Assembly (NCBI GenBank): GCA_016721875.1
Contig: JADKHG010000001.1
Coordinates: 186,001 to 250,000 of the forward strand
Source of the DNA: Sphingomonadales bacterium
GTDB lineage: Bacteria; Pseudomonadota; Alphaproteobacteria; Sphingomonadales; Sphingomonadaceae
Length of the DNA: 64,000 nt
Direction of reading: 5' to 3'
The notes under the pieces are model-generated. The model saw only the letters and a program-made list of their open reading frames with translations, was not told the DNA's origin and searched no databases. Below, in pieces: positions 17,043-26,026 of this stretch. Position numbers and translations under genes: made by a program. How positions within the stretch are numbered: position 1 is the first letter of the stretch; every line of letters begins with the position of its first letter.

Positions 17043-18626
17043 CTAGAACCGAAGCGCCATTGCCCGCTTTACACCCGGCAAATTGTGGATGGTCTCCAGC
17101 ACATCGGCAGGCACGGCAGTATCGACCGACAGCAGCACTACCGCCACACCGCCTGCTTCCTGTCGGCCAAGGTGGAATGTCCCGATGTTGATCGCCGCTT
17201 CACCCAATGTCGTGCCAAGCCGGCCGATAAAGCCCGGCGCATCCTGGTTGACGATATAGAGCATATCGCCTTCGAGATCGGCCTCGACTTTGACCCCAAA
17301 CAGTTCGACCAGACGCGGTGTGCTGTTGCCGAACAAAGTGCCCGCAACCGAGCGCTCGCCAATGTCGGTTTTCACCGAAACGCGGACCAGCGTGTGATAG
17401 TCGCCTTCACGATCGCGACGGATTTCGCGCACGTCCATGCCGCGTTCCTTTGCGAGAAATGGCGCGTTGACCATGTTCACCGCGTCTGAAAAACGCCGCA
17501 TGAAACCGGCCAGCACCGCTGCGGTAATCGGCTTGATATTCAGTTCTGCCGCAGCCCCGCTGACCTCAATATTGATCTGGCTGAGTTCGCCATGTGACAA
17601 CTGCCCGATCAGCGAGCCGAGTTGTTCGGCGAGCGCCATATAGGGGCGCAGCTTGGGCGCTTCTTCTGCCGACAGGCTGGGCATGTTGAGCGCGTTGGTG
17701 ACGCCGCCATTGACCAGATAATCGGCCATCTGCTCGGCCACCTGCAACGCAACATTGACCTGGGCCTCGTTGGTTGAAGCCCCCAGATGCGGGGTGCAGA
17801 TGAAGTTAGGCGTCCCGAACAAAGGCGAATCCTTTGCCGGTTCGGTCTGGAACACGTCGAGTGCCGCGCCCGCGACCTGGCCCGAATCCATCGCCTCTTT
17901 CAAGGCCGCCTCGTCGATCAGGCCGCCGCGCGCGCAGTTGATGATCCGCACACCCTTCTTGGTCTTGGCAAGATTTTCCTTCGACAGGATATTGCGGGTC
18001 TGGTCGGTCAGCGGCGTGTGCAGCGTGATGAAATCGGCCTTCGCCAGCAAAGTATCGAGATCGGCCTTTTCGACGCCCATTTCGATGGCGCGTTCAGGTG
18101 TCAGGAAGGGATCGAAAGCAACGACCTTCATCTTCAGACCAAGCGCGCGCGACGCGACAATGCTGCCGATATTGCCCGCGCCGATCAGGCCCAAGGTCTT
18201 GCCAGTAACTTCGACGCCCATGAAATCATTTTTCGGCCATTTGCCTTCCTGCGTCTGCGCATTCGCCTCAGGTATTTGACGGGCGAGCGCGAACATCATT
18301 GCAATGGCATGTTCGGCTGTGGTGATGGAATTACCGAATGGTGTGTTCATCACCACGACACCCTGTGCGGAAGCGGCGGGGATATCGACATTGTCAACGC
18401 CAATCCCGGCGCGGCCAATGACCTTCAAATTGGTCGCGGCATCGAGAATCGCCTTGGTCACCTTGGTCGAACTGCGGATGGCAAGACCGTCATAATCGCT
18501 GATGCGCGCAATCAGCTGTTCGGGAGTTTCGCCGGTGATGACATCGACGTCGCAACCACGATCGCGAAAGATCGCTTCGGCATTGGGGTCCATTTTGTCG
18601 GAAATAAGTACGCGGGGTTTGGTCAT
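17043..18626 (-). CDS. serA: D-3-phosphoglycerate dehydrogenase
   Basis: First step of serine synthesis: oxidises 3-phosphoglycerate to 3-phosphohydroxypyruvate with NAD. 527 residues, the long form with catalytic/NAD domains, an intervening (ASB) domain and a C-terminal ACT domain. NAD motif GLIGAGNIGSIVASRALG near residues 145-162; active-site RGGLIDEAAL and TPHLGASTNEAQ (catalytic His); ACT region VNQDAPGFIGRLGTTLGE near the C-terminus, where serine binding is expected. Downstream of serC with 118 bp between, filled by a palindromic repeat. The pathway partner serB is not in the window. Confidence 0.97.
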   Translation of the reverse strand: MTKPRVLISDKMDPNAEAIFRDRGCDVDVITGETPEQLIARISDYDGLAIRSSTKVTKAILDAATNLKVIGRAGIGVDNVDIPAASAQGVVVMNTPFGNSITTAEHAIAMMFALARQIPEANAQTQEGKWPKNDFMGVEVTGKTLGLIGAGNIGSIVASRALGLKMKVVAFDPFLTPERAIEMGVEKADLDTLLAKADFITLHTPLTDQTRNILSKENLAKTKKGVRIINCARGGLIDEAALKEAMDSGQVAGAALDVFQTEPAKDSPLFGTPNFICTPHLGASTNEAQVNVALQVAEQMADYLVNGGVTNALNMPSLSAEEAPKLRPYMALAEQLGSLIGQLSHGELSQINIEVSGAAAELNIKPITAAVLAGFMRRFSDAVNMVNAPFLAKERGMDVREIRRDREGDYHTLVRVSVKTDIGERSVAGTLFGNSTPRLVELFGVKVEADLEGDMLYIVNQDAPGFIGRLGTTLGEAAINIGTFHLGRQEAGGVAVVLLSVDTAVPADVLETIHNLPGVKRAMALRF

Positions 18627-18644
18627 GTCTTTGGTCCTAAATCA

Positions 18645-18736
18645 GCGTCATGCTGAACTTGTTTCAGCATCCATTCCGCAGTCAAAAGCGAAATTTGAAA
18701 CTGAGAAATGGACCCTGAAACTAGTTCAGGGTGACG
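18645..18736. repeat. Palindromic GTCATGCTGAAC / GTTCAGGGTGAC element
   Basis: Left arm 18646-18675 (CGTCATGCTGAACTTGTTTC...) and right arm 18709-18736 (...ACTAGTTCAGGGTGACG) can pair with each other and each forms its own hairpin. It matches the word pattern of a widespread sphingomonad/Erythrobacter intergenic repeat. It lies between serC and serA, within a presumed operon. Confidence 0.8.
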
Positions 18737-18744
18737 AATGAGGA

Positions 18745-19872
18745 TTAAGCGGTCAGTTGGGCATAAGCCCAATCGAGCCACGGCCCAAGCGCTTCGATGT
18801 CAGCGGTATCGACGGTCGCTCCGCACCAGATACGCAGACCCGGCGGGGCATCGCGGTAACCGGCAATGTCATAGGCGGCACCTTCGGCCTCGAGCAGTCC
18901 GGCAAATTTCTTGATGAAATCCGCGTCGGCACCTTCAACCGTCAGGCACACCGATGTCTTCGACCGGGTGCCGCTATCGACCGCGAGATGGCCCAGCCAA
19001 TCGCGTTCGGCGACAATCTTGTCGAGCGCATGGGCGTTGGCATTGCTGCGCGCCTGCAGGCCTTCCAACCCGCCGATCGCCTTCGCCCATTCGAGCGCGA
19101 AGATTGCATCTTCGACCGCGAGCATCGACGGGGTGTTGATTGTCTCGCCCTTGAACACGCCTTCGGCCAGCGTGCCTTTGGACATAAGGCGGAATATTTT
19201 GGGCAGCGGCCATGCGGGCGTATATTGCTCCAGCCGCTCGACCGCGCGGGGCCCGAGGATCAGCACGCCATGACCGCCCTCGCCGCCCAACACTTTTTGC
19301 CAGCTGAAGGTCGCGACGTCGATCTTGTTCCACGGAATATCATAGGCGAAAACCGCGCTGGTCGAGTCCGCAAAGGAAAGCCCCTCGCGGTCGTCAGGGA
19401 TCCATTCGCCATCGGGAACGCGCACTCCCGACGTAGTGCCATTCCAGGTGAACAGCACGTCATCCGCCCAGTCGATTTTGTCGAGGTCGGGCAATTGGCC
19501 ATAGTCGGCACGAACCACTTTGGATTCGAGTTTCAGCTGCTTGACTGCATCGGTGACCCAACCCTCGCCGAAACTTTCCCACGCCAATGCTGTCACGCCG
19601 CGCGCGCCGAGCATCGTCCACATCGCCATTTCAAAGGCACCGGTATCCGAACCTGGCACAATGCCAATGCGGTGCGTATCGGGCAGCTGCAGCACTTCGC
19701 GCATCAGGTCGATGCAATAAGCGAGGCGCGACTTGCCGATCTTCGCACGGTGCGAACGGCCTAGCGATTCGGTTTTGAGTTTTTCGGGGGTCCAGCCCGG
19801 AGGCTTGGCACAGGGTCCGGAGGAAAAAAACGGACGCGCAGGCTTGGCCTGCGGCTTGGGTAGTTCAGTCAT
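18745..19872 (-). CDS. serC: Phosphoserine aminotransferase
   Basis: PLP enzyme that transaminates 3-phosphohydroxypyruvate to phosphoserine. 375 residues from ATG 19872, preceded by AGGAG; 28 upstream in-frame codons are not family sequence. Blocks: FFSSGPCAKPPGW at the N-terminus, GIVPGSDTGAFEMAMW, and SWQKVLGGEGGHG with the PLP lysine. This is the alphaproteobacterial SerC type of about 370-390 residues. First gene of the serC-serA-(hisZ) run, so it provides the promoter for serine synthesis. Confidence 0.97.
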   Translation of the reverse strand: MTELPKPQAKPARPFFSSGPCAKPPGWTPEKLKTESLGRSHRAKIGKSRLAYCIDLMREVLQLPDTHRIGIVPGSDTGAFEMAMWTMLGARGVTALAWESFGEGWVTDAVKQLKLESKVVRADYGQLPDLDKIDWADDVLFTWNGTTSGVRVPDGEWIPDDREGLSFADSTSAVFAYDIPWNKIDVATFSWQKVLGGEGGHGVLILGPRAVERLEQYTPAWPLPKIFRLMSKGTLAEGVFKGETINTPSMLAVEDAIFALEWAKAIGGLEGLQARSNANAHALDKIVAERDWLGHLAVDSGTRSKTSVCLTVEGADADFIKKFAGLLEAEGAAYDIAGYRDAPPGLRIWCGATVDTADIEALGPWLDWAYAQLTA

Positions 19873-19963
19873 GTAAGCGTCTCCTTGCAGAGAGCAGCGC
19901 GGCGTTGGGACCGCGTGGCCCGGGGGCGCTCTTAAGCCCACCCCCGGCTTTGTCAATGACCGA

Positions 19964-20275
19964 TCAATATCCGGGCGCGCGGAACAGGGTCTTGCCGCGC
20001 TTCAGCACCAGCAGTTTCTGCAAGGTCACCGGATGGAAAAAGCTTTCGACATTGTCGCCTTCAGGCGTCTTGCCATAAACTTCATAACAGTCGCGGACCT
20101 TTTTGACCTTTTTCAGTTTCCAGCCGTCATTGGTCAACTTGGTCTTCAGTCGTTCGATGCTGGTCCAGCCCACCTGCGGTCCGCCCTTGCACCAGATTTT
20201 GGCATCGGCCTGTGCCGGGCCAGATACCGTCAGCGCGAGCAAGGCAGCGGATGAAATTGCGATGAGTTTTTTCAT
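19964..20275 (-). CDS. PepSY domain exported protein
   Basis: 103 residues from ATG 20275. Signal peptide (MKKLIAISSAALLALTVSGPAQA), then one PepSY-like domain: SIERLKTKLTNDGWKLKKVKKV, CYEVYGKTPEGDNVESFFHPVT. Two cysteines (IWCKGG and RDCYEV) could form a disulfide. The ATG overlaps the stop of the upstream ferric reductase-like gene by four bases, so the pair is coupled; this pairing is common in sphingomonads and suggests the PepSY protein assists the membrane cytochrome. Confidence 0.85.
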   Translation of the reverse strand: MKKLIAISSAALLALTVSGPAQADAKIWCKGGPQVGWTSIERLKTKLTNDGWKLKKVKKVRDCYEVYGKTPEGDNVESFFHPVTLQKLLVLKRGKTLFRAPGY

Positions 20276-20928
20276 GCGGGAGAAAGTCCTTTCAGTTTTA
20301 TGATACGGATGATGTTGAGCAAAACAACCGGAGCGATATGCACCAATGCTCCGCCCCAATGCCATTCAAGCAAGCCCCAATGCAGCACCGTGAAAAGTGC
20401 GGCAGGATAGGCGAATTGCTGAGCGCGTTTCCAGCCGCGCTTGAGCCAGCGCATCGACGCGTCATTGGACAGCACCCCCGGCACCGCCATCAACAGCATC
20501 GCCAGCCAGCCGGTCCAAATCCCCGGCGCATCAAGTTCCGCCAGCATATCGGCCAGCGTGCCCATGTCGATGATGTAGAAGATCAAATGCGCGACCGAAT
20601 AGGCGAAAGCCGCAAAGCCAATCCAGCGTCGGCGACGCAGCAACCATTGCGTCCAGCCCCGGCTGCCGAAAATATCGGCGAGTGGTCCAATGCACATCGC
20701 GATCACCATGAAGCGCACCCCGAACTCACCGGTCGGGTGCAGCATGTTCATCGCATCCATCGCCCCGCGCGAATAGCCCACCAGCAAGCCGATGCCGGGA
20801 AGCGCCATCAGCACCCAAAGAAAATAGCGGCCGTTGAGATCGTTCGCATTAATCGCCCCGTTAGTCGCTGTGTGATTTGCGATCAAGCGTTTGCCGCATT
20901 TACCGCCTGTTAACCAAGCCCTGTACAT
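20272..20928 (-). CDS. Ferric reductase-like transmembrane protein (MsrQ/cytochrome b type)
   Basis: Membrane protein of roughly 205-218 residues with about six hydrophobic segments (YFLWVLMALPGIGLLVGYSRG, FAAFAYSVAHLIFYII, WTGWLAMLLMAVPGVLS, FAYPAALFTVLHWGLLEWHWGG). Histidines in SVAHLIFYI and TVLHWGLLEWH are probable haem ligands, as in the FRE/MsrQ family. Likely passes electrons across the inner membrane to a periplasmic partner; an MsrP partner is not seen here. The start is unclear: ATG 20928 or TTG 20886. Divergent from the extensin-like gene. Confidence 0.8.
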   Translation of the reverse strand: MYRAWLTGGKCGKRLIANHTATNGAINANDLNGRYFLWVLMALPGIGLLVGYSRGAMDAMNMLHPTGEFGVRFMVIAMCIGPLADIFGSRGWTQWLLRRRRWIGFAAFAYSVAHLIFYIIDMGTLADMLAELDAPGIWTGWLAMLLMAVPGVLSNDASMRWLKRGWKRAQQFAYPAALFTVLHWGLLEWHWGGALVHIAPVVLLNIIRIIKLKGLSPA

Positions 20929-20938
20929 TTTATTACAC

Positions 20939-21589
20939 ATGCTGCGCATCGCATCCGCCCTGTTTCTCGCGCTTCTGGTCACCGCCTGCGGCGGTCGTGA
21001 AGGACGCGACGTGGTGCGGCAAGACAATAAGGCTTTTCAAAGCCAGACTGCGCGGCAATGCCTGACTTCGTTGAAGTCGGCGGACGTCAAATATAGCCCT
21101 CTCCCCAATATCGAATATGGTGGCGGATGCCGCACCATCGACACGATCAAGCTGATGCAATTTGCGACAGAGGCCACCAATTTGGGGGCAATGACCTGCC
21201 CGCTTGCCGCCAATTTCACCGCCTGGGCAAAACATGCCGTGCGCCCGGCGGCAAAGGAATATCTCGGTTCCGAAGTCGTCCGTATTGAAACAATGGGAAC
21301 CTACAATTGCCGCAACATCAATGGCGGACGATCAGGCAAGCTGTCGCAGCATGCTTTTGGCAACGCCGTCGATGTCTCCGCCTTCATCCTGAAAAACGGA
21401 CGCCGCGTATCGGTTCTACAGGGGTGGAACGGAAAGGCCGACGAACGCGCCTTCCTGCGTCGCCTGCACGAATCGGCGTGCAAGCGCTTTGGTACCGTGC
21501 TGGGCCCCAATTATAACAGCGCGCACGCCAATCATTTCCATTTCGACATGGCAAAATCGATGAAGGATGGCTCGGCCTATTGCCGTTAA
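20939..21589 (+). CDS. Extensin-like C-terminal domain lipoprotein
   Basis: 216 residues from ATG 20939. Lipoprotein signal MLRIASALFLALLVTAC with Cys17 as lipid site. The Extensin-like_C domain has the metal/peptidase M15-like motifs LSQHAFGNAVDVSAF and HANHFHFDMAKS, and paired cysteines (ARQCLTS, GGGCRTID, AMTCPL, TYNCRN, SACKRF, AYCR) suited to disulfides. The family is predicted to act on the cell wall. The promoter overlaps that of the divergent cytochrome-like gene. Confidence 0.86.
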   Translation: MLRIASALFLALLVTACGGREGRDVVRQDNKAFQSQTARQCLTSLKSADVKYSPLPNIEYGGGCRTIDTIKLMQFATEATNLGAMTCPLAANFTAWAKHAVRPAAKEYLGSEVVRIETMGTYNCRNINGGRSGKLSQHAFGNAVDVSAFILKNGRRVSVLQGWNGKADERAFLRRLHESACKRFGTVLGPNYNSAHANHFHFDMAKSMKDGSAYCR

Positions 21590-21592
21590 CGG

Positions 21593-23694
21593 TTATTCCA
21601 GCCCTTGAAGCCCCTGCTTGCGTTCGGCTTCGCGTTTGGCTCCCGCTGCGTTTCGCACCATACCAAAAACATCTTCATAGCGTTGCGGCAATGTTGTTGC
21701 TGCCTGTGCAATAGCGCCATTGGCAACCGTATTTTTTGCAATCACGTCGGCCAGGCTGGCTTCAAAAGCCTTTGTCCCTTCCTTGTCGGCATATTGCACA
21801 TACTCCAACAGCAGCGACAACGGCACCGCGCGCGTTGTACCATTCATGAAGTCGCCCAACTGATCGAGCGAAAAGCCGAATTGCAGCTTTTCTCATATTC
21901 GTTGATCTGGGTCCGAGCAGTTTTCACCTGTCCCTTGCGACTGTCAAATTTGGCTTCGCCCGGCACAATCGCCATCGGCACCTGGACGCTGACGCTGTGG
22001 TTGACCGTGCGTTCTTTTTCCGAACACATGGCCGTCACCAGATCGCAGGCGAAGATAACCAGAGGCCGTCGCAGTTCGGAACGATAGGTGACATCGCCAA
22101 GAGAAATATTCGCACGCGTTTCCGACGTGTTTTGCGCAGACATGCCCGTGAATTGCCGGTTGAGGGTTTCATAGCGGGTGCGGGCGTTTTCCAACTTGCT
22201 GCCAGCACCAATGCTATCAAATACGCCCGATACGGCACCAACAGTCGAAGAGCCATAACCGCCGCTGTTCGCGCGGCTGGCAACCGCATCATATTCGGCC
22301 TGTGCTCGGTCGAAATCGATTTTGGCCTGCTGCAACTCGCGCTGCACCCGAGCATAATCCGGGTTGGCACTTGTCGTCGAACTCATCAGCACATTTTCGG
22401 TCCGGGGCGTGAAGGATATAGGCCCTTCCCATAAATCCATTCGATCCATGTACAGAACATACACGGTGCGCGTACCCGCTTTGGCCAGTTTGGCGAATTC
22501 AGCAGTCAATTGCGGTTTACCCAGTTCGGGATTTTCAAACCAAACACCGCCCGGTTCAACCCCGGCGGGCAAGCCGAACATATCGTCTTCGATCATAAAT
22601 TCATAACCGTTTCCATCTTCACGGTCGAACCCCAGATACAATACCGCCGTCTGATCGGTGGTTGCGGGTTTGGAGAATACTGCCCCCGCCTTCGCCCGGA
22701 AAGGCGCGCCTTTGGGACCTGCAAGGAAAGCCTGCTGGCGGGTCCGTATCTGGTTTGACGCCAGCGCTGTTTCTTCCTGCTTCTTTTGTTTGTTGCGTGC
22801 TTCGACGGAAGCCAATGCTGCCGTATATTTTGCGGCAATCGTCTCTTTTCGCTCAACTCCAATTCGCAAAAGGGTGTCGTTCCAGCTTTTATTTGCTTCG
22901 ACCACGGCATCAAACTCGGGTTTGATTGACGCTTTCAGTTCTGCCCATTTGTTGTTGCAATAGACCTGATCCTTTTCCTTGATCGTCCCGGTCCATTTGT
23001 TGAATCGACAAACATGATAGCGGGTGACATCCTGATTTTGCTCGGGAGACCACCAAGCCTCGACAACCACTTCGACCGAACGATGATCCCACTGCGCTTC
23101 GCGAACCTTTGCGCACTCCTTGATCATGATTTCGTAGTTTTCGACAGCGGCTGCGGTCGAAAGATCGAATTCTGATTTGTCGAGATTGGGCAATTTGTAG
23201 CAACTGGCATTCACGGACGCAATTCGCCGCACCATTCGGTCAACGCCGTTGATTTTCTTGTGGATAATATAGGCGTCATAGCCGTTTCGTGATGCAGCAA
23301 TTACATCTTCAGGACCTCTGCGCCACACATAGGATCCGTCAGCCGCCTTGATCTGCGTGAACCCATCCTTGAAAACAGCCCGTGGCGGATTTAGTCCCAT
23401 ATAAATCGTTTGTATTTCGGAGTTTTTGCCATTCACGGTGAAATGACCAAAGCCGTTTGCAAGACCGTGAACACATTCTCCGCTCCATACAGAACTATCC
23501 CGTTTTATCCTTGGCTGTCCTTCCTCAATCGGAACCTGGATAGCACAACCATCTGCGCCGACTTCAATTCCTTGCGTTGCACTCACGTCCATCGCTTCCA
23601 GCAAGGTCTCTGAGTCATATTGATTGTTGGTTTGCGCTTGCGCCACCGTCGGTGCCGTCAACAACAGCGCCCAGGCAGAAACCTTTGAAAGCAT
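21593..23694 (-). pseudogene. Large secreted protein of unknown function with MORN-like segment, one frameshift
   Basis: About 700 residues once the frame is joined. Starts MLSKVSAWALLLTAPTVAQAQ (signal peptide). A segment near residues 69-88 (WSGECVHGLANGFGHFTVNG) resembles a MORN repeat, with the YMGLNPP that often follows. The middle has lysine/glutamine-rich helical parts (VEARNKQKKQEETALASNQ) and a coiled-coil-like stretch (VQRELQQAKIDFDRAQAEYD). The frame breaks in an A/T run at 21888-21891; one extra A gives YEKKLQFGFSLDQLGDFMNG and continues to the stop at 21593. No enzyme motif recognised. Flanked by unrelated genes. Confidence 0.6.
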
Positions 23695-23863
23695 CACATC
23701 CCCCTGCATTTTTATGCGCGATACTCCTGTCCGGACAGACTATGTGACAGCCGTCACATATTGCAAATATTTTCTAGCGGAACCAATTGCGTAGGTCAGA
23801 TTTGCGAAGTGGAAGCCCTTCAGTCGGGCTGGCATTTTGGCGACATTGCGCTATCAGGCGGCA

Positions 23864-24733
23864 ATGACCAAAAAAGATTTGCACGATCGCCGCTTCTATA
23901 AAGCGCGACAAGAAGCCAGTTTTGTCAAAGAGCAAGCGCTCCAGACCGAACAGACACAAAGCCCATCCTATAAGCTGGCGTTTCAGGACACCGATTTCCT
24001 GCTGCGCGAGGAATTGCGTCCGGTACGCTTCCAACTGGAATTGCTGAAGCCCGAAATGCTGCTCGACGAAGCCGGCATTGCCTCGATGCTGGTGATGTAT
24101 GGATCGGCGCGCATTCCCGCTCCCGAAAAGGCCGATGCCCTGCTCGCAGCGGCAACCGACGACCGCAGCCGGATAGTGGCGGAACGGCTGAAGGAAAAAT
24201 CGCATTATTATGACGAAGCCCGCAAGCTGGCGCAGCTTGCCAGCAGCTGTGGTTATACCGAACCCGATGGCAGCCGCCATTTCGTCGTCTGTTCGGGCGG
24301 TGGCCCGTCGATCATGGAGGCAGCCAATCGCGGTGCGCAAGATGTGGGGGCCGACTCGGTCGGGCTCAACATCGTCTTGCCGCACGAGCAGGCACCCAAT
24401 CATTATGTGACGCCTGAACTCAGTTTCCAGTTCCACTATTTTGCGCTGCGCAAAATGCACTTCCTGCTGCGGGCACGAGCAGTCGCGGTGTTCCCCGGCG
24501 GCTTTGGCACCTTTGACGAATTTTTCGAACTGCTGACGCTGATCCAGACCGGCAAGATGGAGCCGATGCCGATTCTGCTCTTCGGCAAAACCTTTTGGGA
24601 CCGTGTGGTCAATTTCGAGGAACTGATGCTCGAAGGTGTGATCAGCCCGAAAGACCTCGACCTGTTTACGCCGGTCGAGACAGCCGAAGACGCATGGCGT
24701 GAAATTACCGCCTTCTACAATCTAGGCGGTTGA
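23864..24733 (+). CDS. LOG family (lysine decarboxylase-like) Rossmann protein
   Basis: 289 residues from ATG 23864 (MTKKDLHDRRF). LOG-type phosphoribohydrolase fold, with VVCSGGGPSIMEAANRGA and the signature FPGGFGTFDEFFELLTLIQTGK that binds nucleotide 5'-monophosphates. Family members hydrolyse cytokinin riboside monophosphates or other nucleotides; this long bacterial version has an extra N-terminal region of about 70 residues. Physiological substrate not known. Followed by a shared terminator and convergent cytochrome c. Confidence 0.88.
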   Translation: MTKKDLHDRRFYKARQEASFVKEQALQTEQTQSPSYKLAFQDTDFLLREELRPVRFQLELLKPEMLLDEAGIASMLVMYGSARIPAPEKADALLAAATDDRSRIVAERLKEKSHYYDEARKLAQLASSCGYTEPDGSRHFVVCSGGGPSIMEAANRGAQDVGADSVGLNIVLPHEQAPNHYVTPELSFQFHYFALRKMHFLLRARAVAVFPGGFGTFDEFFELLTLIQTGKMEPMPILLFGKTFWDRVVNFEELMLEGVISPKDLDLFTPVETAEDAWREITAFYNLGG

Positions 24734-24737
24734 AAAG

Positions 24738-24770
24738 TGGGGCGGGCCGAAGCCCGCTCCGCCTTATTTC
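24738..24770. terminator. Bidirectional hairpin terminator
   Basis: Stem GCGGGC (24742-24747), loop CGAA, stem GCCCGC (24752-24757), then TCCGCCTTATTT. It lies between the convergent LOG and cytochrome c genes and partly overlaps the cytochrome's 3' end. Confidence 0.7.
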
Positions 24771-25204
24771 TGAGCTTTAAGATATTCGATCAGCGCTTTG
24801 CGCTTTGCCGCATCGCTGACGCCAGCAAAGGCCATCTTGGTTCCGGGAACAACTTTTGAAGGCGCAGCCAGATAGCTATCAAGCGCAGCTTCATCCCAAT
24901 TGCCGCCCTTTGCAGTCATTGCCGGCGAATAGGCAAAGCCCTGCACCGATGCGACGGCACGGCCGACCACGCCGTTCAAATTGGGGCCAACGCCATTGGG
25001 GCCGCCCTTGTTGACCGTGTGGCATGCCTTGCAAACCGCAAACTCGGCCTCGCCTGAGGGAGCTGCAGGTTCCTCCGCAGGTGCTTCGGCCTGTGCAACC
25101 TCGGTGGTTTCCGTTGCAGTATCGGCAGGCGCCGCTTCGGGCTCTGCTCCGCCGCAGGCGGCGAGTGCAAACAGGACTGGACTGACAATCAATAATTTGC
25201 GCAT
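24764..25204 (-). CDS. Lipoprotein class I cytochrome c
   Basis: 146 residues. Lipoprotein signal MRKLLIVSPVLFALAAC with Cys17 lipidated, then an Ala/Glu/Pro-rich linker (about residues 20-50), then a mono-haem domain with the CKACH haem site near residues 57-61 and the distal methionine in GTKMAFAGV. Closely resembles the cytochrome encoded just upstream on the same strand, so it is probably a duplicated soluble domain tethered by lipid. Likely an electron carrier between the bc1 complex and a terminal oxidase. Confidence 0.9.
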   Translation of the reverse strand: MRKLLIVSPVLFALAACGGAEPEAAPADTATETTEVAQAEAPAEEPAAPSGEAEFAVCKACHTVNKGGPNGVGPNLNGVVGRAVASVQGFAYSPAMTAKGGNWDEAALDSYLAAPSKVVPGTKMAFAGVSDAAKRKALIEYLKAQK

Positions 25205-25234
25205 CAGATGCTCCCTTGGGGATGTCCCCGCTGA

Positions 25235-25875
25235 TTATTTGGCAGGAGCAGCTTCTGCAGTCTTGGCCGCATCCGCCGGAGCAGCGACCGCCGCTGCTTT
25301 ATCTCCGCCCTCTGCCGTAGCAGCACCCTCAGCGGGAGCAGCCCCTTCGGCAGGTGCAGCAGGTAAGGGCAGATTCGACCCTTGTGCATTGATATAGAGC
25401 AACAAAGCTGCACGTTCTTCCGGATTTCCAAGACCGGGGAACGACATTTTGTTACCGTTCGCAAATTTCTTCGGGTTGGTCAGCCAGGCGTTGAGTTTTT
25501 CAAAGTCCCAATTGCCGCCGACCGCCTTGAGCGCATCCGAATAAGCGAAGCCGCCGCCTGCAATGGCCTTGCCCAGCACGCCGTGCAGATTCGGACCAAC
25601 ACCGGCAGCGCCGCCTGCATCAATTGTGTGACACGCCTTGCACTTGGCAAAGATCGCTTCGCCCTTTGCCGCATCGGCGCTGGCGAGGAGAGTCGCGACC
25701 GGAACTTCGGCTTTACCGCCAGCGGCGCCGCCTTCGACACCCTGAATAGCATAGCCTTGTTTGCCGTGCGCGGCACTTCGCCGTGGAAAACCTTGCCGAA
25801 AACAATTGATAGCCCAAGAGCGGCGATGCCTGCGCCAAGAGCCCAACCGGCGATGGTGTTGCTACGATTTTCCAT
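25235..25875 (-). pseudogene. Membrane-anchored cytochrome c (CycM/c552-like), one frameshift
   Basis: Starts MENRSNTIAGWALGAGIAAL, an uncleaved N-terminal membrane anchor typical of alphaproteobacterial CycM. The frame breaks at about 25755; adding one G gives ANKGYAIQGVEGGAAGG, which continues to the haem motif CKACH, distal methionine in GNKMSFPGLG, and an unusual Ala/Pro/Glu-rich tail (APAEGAAPAEGAATAEGG) that mirrors the linker of the next cytochrome. Rebuilt length about 213 residues. CycM links the bc1 complex to aa3 oxidase. Divergent from pheA, an arrangement usual in sphingomonads. Confidence 0.85.
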
Positions 25876-26026
25876 GAATTCAGCCCCGATTACTGGTTGC
25901 AAAAGGCCACCACCAAACGACAATGGCCGAGAATCTGCGGCTCCTGTAGTCCGGGCAAACGGCGGGCGCAAGTGCCGAAATCCCGCTTGCCCCGGCCTTT
26001 TTGCTCCCCTATCGCCCGGCACCATC

